The translations under genes were made by a program, and so were the position numbers. A stretch of DNA of 64,000 bases. Source: Amborella trichopoda (taxonomy: Eukaryota; Streptophyta; Magnoliopsida; Amborellales; Amborellaceae). The DNA is taken from the NCBI RefSeq assembly GCF_000471905.2, contig NW_006499617.1:4102636-4166635 (forward strand). The letters run 5' to 3'. This document shows positions 58,340 through 64,000 of the stretch, piece by piece. The notes under the pieces were generated by a model. It was not told the DNA's origin and did no database searches. It worked only from the letters and a program-made list of their open reading frames with translations. The stretch's first letter is position 1; each line of letters opens with the position of its first letter.

Positions 58340-58680
58340 AAAAAAACTTATGCGACAATGAGAAAGTGGATGTCATGCACATATGTGATGTGTGCACGAT
58401 GTCCTAACACTGTTACATATCTGACAAAGCACATATGAAAATAAGATTCAATTTGCACCCTAGACATAGTCAAAATTAGTACCCTCCAACAATGTAAAGC
58501 TCCATGGAATGGGGTTGACCAATATTAACAAATTTCTCTTATCCCTAGGGATTCATATCCATTTGTACCTACCATATCCATAGAGAGGTTGACATGTGAA
58601 ACCCACTGAGTCAAAAAAATTAGGGTCGTCACATTCTCCCCCTTTATAGAAATTTAGTCCTCTAAATTTTTCATATTTGA
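58340..58680 (-). mobile_element. Gypsy-type LTR edge and polypurine tract remnant
   Basis: On the minus strand, ctaaatttctataaagggg then gagaa then tgtgacgaccctaa is a PPT followed by the start of an LTR. The same arrangement (ctaaatttctttaagggggg, aagaa, tgtaatgaccct) occurs at 53630-53668. The LTR would extend toward lower coordinates from 58632. Its other end and the partner LTR were not found. Confidence 0.6.
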
Positions 58681-61600
58681 CTGCTCAAAAAGATGAGGGT
58701 ATTTCTCTTTAATACTAAGACCTCTTTCAGCTTGGACTGCACATCTTGGTTTTTTATCACATAGACTAAATACTAGAAACATCTTTTAGTTGGGAGATGA
58801 TGAGCCCAAAGAGTAGAAATAAATTGTATAGAGGGAGCATCCCTAACAGTTAACAATGGCATGGTGTGTGAACAATTAGTCAATGACCAAAATAACATCA
58901 AAATCCTGAATATCTAAGTGTATTAAGTCAATAGCCAGGACACACTTCTCAAGCTGGTAAAATGATAAAAAATACCCATGGATGTAAAATGACAACAAAT
59001 GACTAAAAAACCTTTCTTCTTTCACTTGGGTTAAACCAAAGTGATCGGTACTACACTGTATTTCTAGGGATGGTCAAATGATCAAAATGCCATTGGGTGC
59101 AAAATGACCAAATTCTCTACATTTCTCCTTTCACTCGGGATGCTAAAATGACCAAACTGCCCTTGGGGCAGTATTTGAAGGGATGCTAAAATGACCAAAC
59201 TGCCCTTGGTTGGAAAACGACGAAAATTCCCTAGAGGGCAAACTTTACCATCCTCCTTTCTCTCGGGGCTAATACTGAGGGATTGACACTCCCTTTTATT
59301 TATTGGAATGGTAAAATGACCAAATGCCCTTTGGTGCAAAATGACCAAAATACGTCAGAGTGCAAACTAAACCTTTCTCCATTCGCTTGGGGTTAATCTT
59401 GAGTGATTGGTACAACCCCTTATTTCTCAGGATGGTAAAATGACCAAAGCGCCTTTGGATGTAAAATAACCAAAATGGCCCTGACTGCATACTCCCTCTT
59501 TCTTCTTTCACTCAAGGCTAATCCTTAGTGATTGATACTGCTCCTTATTTTTAGGGATGGTAAAATGACATAAATGCCCTTATATACAAAATGAGCAAAA
59601 TATCTGTGAGACAAAACTCTACCATTCCTAGGGATGGTTCTTCCATTTTGTCTAGGAATGGTAAAATGACCAAAATGCCCTTGGATGTAAAATGAACAAA
59701 ATCCCCTCGAGTGCAAACTCTACCATTGTCTTTTTGCTAGGGTTAATCCTGAGTAATTGGTATTGCCCCTTATTTATAGGGATTATAAAATGACCTAAAA
59801 TGCCCTTGGTTTAAAATGACCAAAATGCTCTTGAGTGCAAACTCTGCCTTTCGTCTTTCACTCGAGGTTAATCCTGAGTGATTGGTACTGCCTTTATTTC
59901 TAAGGATGGTAAAATGACCAAAATACCTTGGGTGCAAAATGACAAAAATACCTCTGAGTGCAAACTATACCTTTCTAGTTTCGTTTTGGGTTAATCCTGA
60001 GTGATTGGTACTACCTATTGGTTTTGGGGATGGTAAAATGACCAAAATGCCAGTTTGTGCAAAATATCAAAAATACCCTTGAGTACATGATGTACCTTTC
60101 TCCTTTCTCTCGATGCTAATCCTGAGTGATTGGTACTGCCCTTATTTTTAAGGATGGTAAAATGATAAAAATACCCTTGGTTAAGAAATGACCAAAATAC
60201 CTCAAAGTGCAAAATCTCCCTTTCTCCTTTCGCTCAGGGTTAATCCTAGGTGATTGGTACTACACCTTATTTCTAAGAATGGTAAAATGACCAAAACGTC
60301 CTTGGGTGCAAAATGCACCAAAGTGAGAACTCTACCTTTCTTCTTTCACTCGGGGCTAATCATATGTGAATGGTATTTCCCCTTATTTCAAGGGATGGTA
60401 AAATGACAAAAGTGGTGTCGGGTCAAAGTGACCACAATACGTTTGAGTGCAAACTCTATCTTTTTCCTTGAGCTCGGCGTTAATCCTTAGTGAATGAAAC
60501 TGCGCCTTATTTCTAAGGATGGTAAAATGACCAGGATGAACTTGGGTGCAGGATGAGAAAATACCCCAAAGTGCAAACTCCACCATTCTTCTTTCACTCG
60601 GGGTTAATCCTAAGTGATTGGTACTTTCCTTATTTCTAGGGATTGTAAAATGACCAAAATGCCCTTGGGTCCAAATTGACCAAACTTCCCCCGAGTACAA
60701 ACTCTAGCTTTCTCCTTTTGGTAGGGGTTAATTTTGAGTGATTGGTACTGCCCCTTATATTTAGGGATGGTAAAATGACCAAAATGCCATAGGGTGAGAA
60801 ATGTTCAAAATACCCTTAAGCGTAAACTCTACCTTTCTATTTTCTCTTGGGGTTAATCATGAGTGATTAATATTGCCCCTTGTATCAAAGGATGGTAAAA
60901 TAACCAAAATGCCCTTGGGTAAAAATGACAAAAAATACCCGAGTGTGAACTCTACCTTTCTCCTTTTCGTTCGAGGTAAATCTTGTGTGATTGGTACTCT
61001 CCGTTATTTCTAGGGATGGTAAAATAACCAAAATGCCCTTGGGTGCTATATAACCAAAATGCTCCTAAGCACAAACTCTACCTTTCTTCTTTCACTCGAG
61101 AATAATCCTGAGTGAGAGGTACTGCCCCTTATTTTTAGGGATGGTAAATGACCAAAAAGCCCTTGGGTGCAAATGACCAAAATACCTCTGAGTGCAAACT
61201 TTGCCATTCTACTTTTGCTCATGGTTAATCCGGAGCAATTGGTATTGCCCTTATTTCTAGGGATGGTAAAATGAAAAAAATGCCCTAAGGTGCAAAATGA
61301 CAAAAATACCGTTGAGTACAAACTCTACCATTCTCCTTTTGCTCGAGGTTAATTCGAAGTGATTCGTACGCGCCCTTATTTCTAGGAATGGTAAAATAAC
61401 CAAGATGCCTTTGAGCGTAAAATGACCAAAATGCCTGTAAGTGCAAACTCTACCTTTCTTCTTTCACTCGGAGGTAATTTTGAGTGATTGTTACTACCCC
61501 TTATTTATAGGGATGGTCAAATAACCGAAATGCCCTTGGGCACAAAATGACAAAAAAAAACCTCTTAATGCAAACTCTATCGTTCTCCTTTTGCAAAGGG

Positions 61601-61924
61601 TTAATCTTGAGTGATTGTTTCTATCACTATTTCTAAAGATTGCAAAATAAGCAAAATGCCATTGGGTGCAAAATGACCAAATTAGCCTAGAGTGCAAACT
61701 CTTCTTTTCTCCTTTCAATCGGGATTAATCCTAAGTGATTGGTACTACACTAATTTTCGAGGGATGAAAAAGTGACCCAAATGCCCTTGGGTGCAAAATG
61801 AACAAAATACCCTGCAGTGCAAACTCTACCTTTATCCTTTTGCTCGGGGTTAAACCTAAGTGATTGGTACTGCTCCTTATTTCTAGAGATGACCCAAATA
61901 CCCTTAGGGGCAAAATGACGAAAT

Positions 61925-62205
61925 ACCCTTTCTTCTTTTTTATTTTTATTTTTATTTTTTTTATTTTTTTAGGCCCGTTGCAAGGATTGTTGTTACTCTT
62001 GCTCCTATTATGATGTTTCAAAGATTGAAGGCATCTCCGCTTCTTTTCGTTTCTTTCGCCACTTCTTTTGCAAAGGTGCAACGTAGAGTGTCGATCTCAT
62101 TTGTTTGCCATTCGTGAGAGGGATGCATTATTAACTCCAAGGCATAGACAGGCTTTGGCTAGGATAGGCTTATGGGAGGTCTTCAGGATTACTCCTGAGT
62201 GATTG
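61925..62205. repeat. Array interruption, insert 1
   Basis: A T-rich run then gcccgttgcaaggattgttg, ttactcttgctcctattatg, cacttcttttgc, tttgccattcgtgagag, gacaggctttggc. It is not related to the monomer and is paired with insert 2 at 62518. No identified function. Confidence 0.85.
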
Positions 62206-62517
62206 GTACATGCGTTTATTTCTAGGGATGGTGAATTAACCAAGATGCCTTTGGGTGGTGTAAAAATGACCAAAATACCCATGAGTGCAATCTCTACCTT
62301 TCTCCTTTCGCTCGGGGTTAGTCATGAGTGATTGGTATTGCCCCTTATTTATAAGGATGGTAAAATATCCAAAAAGCCCTTGGGTACAAAATAACCGAAA
62401 TACATCTTTATGCAAACTCTACTTTTCTCCTTTCGCTCGGGGTTAATCCTAAGTGATTGGTACTAGCCCTTATTTCTATGGATGACCAACATGCATTAGG
62501 GTGCAAAATGACCAAAT

Positions 62518-62775
62518 ATCCGTTCTTCCTTTTGTTTTGTTTTCTTGTTTTTTTTATTTTCTTTCGTTATGCCATTACAATGATTGTTGTTACCCTTGTT
62601 CCTATTATGATTGTTTGAAAGATTGATGGCTTTGCCCATTCTTTTGCTTGCTTTCGTCACTTCTTTTACAGGGGTTCTACGTAGGCAGTAGAACTCATTT
62701 GTTTGCCATTCGCGAGTGTGTATTATTATTGGCTCCTAGGTAGAGACAGGCTCTAGACATGATAGGTTTGTGGGA
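62518..62775. repeat. Array interruption, insert 2
   Basis: A diverged copy of insert 1 (gattgttgttacccttgttc, ctattatgattg, cacttcttttac, tttgccattcgcgagtg, gacaggctctag). The offset from insert 1 is about 596 bp, so insert plus about 2.5 monomers was duplicated as one block. Confidence 0.85.
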
Positions 62776-64000
62776 GATCTGTAGGGGTGGTAAAATTAAT
62801 AAGATGCCCTTGGGTGTGAAAATGACTAAAATAACCCTGAATGAAAACTCTTCCTTTCTTCTTTTACTCGGAGGTAATGTTGAGTGATTGATATTACCCC
62901 TTATTTCTAGGGTTGGTATAATGGCCAAAATGCCCTTGGATATAAAATGGCCAAAATGCACCAGAGTGCCATCTCCACCTTTCTCCTTTCGCTCGGGTTA
63001 ATTCCTGAGTGAAATGTATTGCCATTGTTTCTAGGTATGGTAAAATGACCAAAATGCCTTTGGGTGCAAAATGACCAAATACCCATGAGTGCAAACTCTT
63101 CCTTTTTCCTTTCGCTCGGGGTTAATCCTGAGTGATTGTTACAACCCCATATTTCTGGGGATGGTAAAATGATCAAAGTGCCCTAAGGCATAAAATGATC
63201 AAACCACCACTAGTACAAACTCTACCTTTCTTCTTTCACTCGGGGCTAATCATGAGTTATTGAAACTGCCCATTATTTTTAAGGATGGTAAAATGACAAA
63301 AATGCCTAGGGGTCAAAATGATCAAAATACCCTAGAGTACGAATACTACCTTTATCCTTTCACTTGGGGTTAATCCTGAGTGATTGGTACTCTGCCCTTT
63401 ATTTATAGGGATGGTAAAATATCCAAAATCCCTCTGAGTGAAAAATGTCCAAAATACCACTGAGTGCAAACTCTACCTTACTCCATTCTCTCGAGGTTAA
63501 TCCTGAGTTATTGGTACTACCTTTATTTCTAGGGAAGGTAAAATGACAAAAACTCCATTGGGAGTAAAATGACCGAAATTCCCATGAGTGCAAATTTTAC
63601 TTTTCTTCTTTCCCTTAGGGCTAACCTTAAGTGATTGGTATTGCCCATTATTTCTAGGGAAGGTAAAATGACCAAGATGCTCTTAGGTGCAAAAATGATC
63701 AAAATACCCTTGAGTGCAAACTCTACCTTTCTTCTTTCACTCGAAGTTAAATCAGAGTGATTGGTACTGCCACTTATTTCAAGGGATGGTAAAATGACCA
63801 AAATGTCCTTGGGTGCAAAATGATCAAAATACCCCAGAGTGTGAACACTACCTTTCTCCTTTCATTAAGGGTTAATCCTGAGTGATTGGTATTACCCCAT
63901 ATTTCTAGGGATGGTAAAATGACCAAAATTCTCATGGGTACAAAATGACCAAAATACCCTTGAGTGCAAACTCTACCTTTCTCCTTTCTCTCGGAGTTAA

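Larger units (their letters stand above)
58955..64000. repeat. Satellite-like tandem array, about 125-bp monomer, runs off the window
   Basis: A monomer of 124-126 bp repeats roughly 36 times. Fixed landmarks in order are ggatggtaaaatgaccaaaa, tgcccttgggtgcaaaatga, gagtgcaaactctacctttc, tcctttcgctcggggttaat, cctgagtgattggtactg, ccccttatttctag. Each monomer has an internal near-duplication (aaaatgaccaaaatgccc / aaaatgaccaaaataccc). The array is irregular at the left edge (58955-59250), where some monomers are shortened. Minus-strand open frames here (RNKGSTNHSGL-like) come from the repeat. The period is not a multiple of three, so the frame changes each copy and a coding role is unlikely. Confidence 0.92.

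Noticed and set aside
58955..64000. CRISPR-like or protein-repeat array
   Set aside because: Whole monomers diverge uniformly, with no constant repeat and unique spacer pattern. The DNA is eukaryotic, and the period of about 125 bp shifts the frame, so neither a CRISPR nor a repeat protein fits.

Overview
The window is plant nuclear DNA from an angiosperm with a repeat-rich, AT-rich genome. I cannot name the species. The evidence is spliceosomal introns in a starch-branching-enzyme fragment, plant-type AAA-ATPase, MULE, Copia, Gypsy and L1 sequences, and many MITEs. Only one gene looks intact: a single-exon AAA-ATPase of the plant BCS1-like/At2g46620 type at 8837-10240 (+). Almost everything else is mobile or repetitive DNA, much of it nested and decayed.

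Layout. 1-2640 is more GC-rich than the rest, lacks TA-rich stretches, looks like plant mitochondrial intergenic DNA and carries a Gypsy integrase scrap; it is probably a mitochondrial insertion. 2640-8100 holds MITEs and a foldback element (5488-6510) with about 200-bp inverted arms around a 181-bp tandem repeat. 8100-10530 is the AAA-ATPase locus. 10600-18450 is a cluster of one MITE family (TIR ending GGG(T/C)G(T/C)GGTTT), including a rearranged copy that forms a 120-bp hairpin, a copy split by a hAT-like insertion, and a tandem pair of another TIR element. 20080-23190 and 24655-29310 are two diverged copies of one segment that ends in Copia RNase H sequence. They share one hAT-like insertion, and only the second contains a 1.37-kb TIR element. 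28820-31640 is a decayed Copia pol on the minus strand. 32172-35530 is a compact Gypsy-type LTR element with gag and protease but no reverse transcriptase or integrase.

36150-51985 is the most unusual part. A decayed MULE transposase gene (48410-50656, minus) lies between two inverted arms of about 0.9 kb. Both arms contain the 5' exons of a starch branching enzyme I (SBEI)-like gene, and the left arm continues inward into further SBEI exons with their introns. A 7.8-kb Copia element (37015-44849, TSD gaccc/gatcc) later landed inside an SBEI exon of the left arm.

52728-54262 is a short non-coding LTR element with TSD, PBS and PPT. 54474-56283 is a 5'-truncated L1 LINE with a perfect 14-bp TSD. 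58955-64000 is a tandem array with a monomer of about 125 bp that runs off the window, interrupted by two related inserts about 596 bp apart.

The genes do not form a pathway. The window is best read as a stratigraphy of insertions around one conserved gene.
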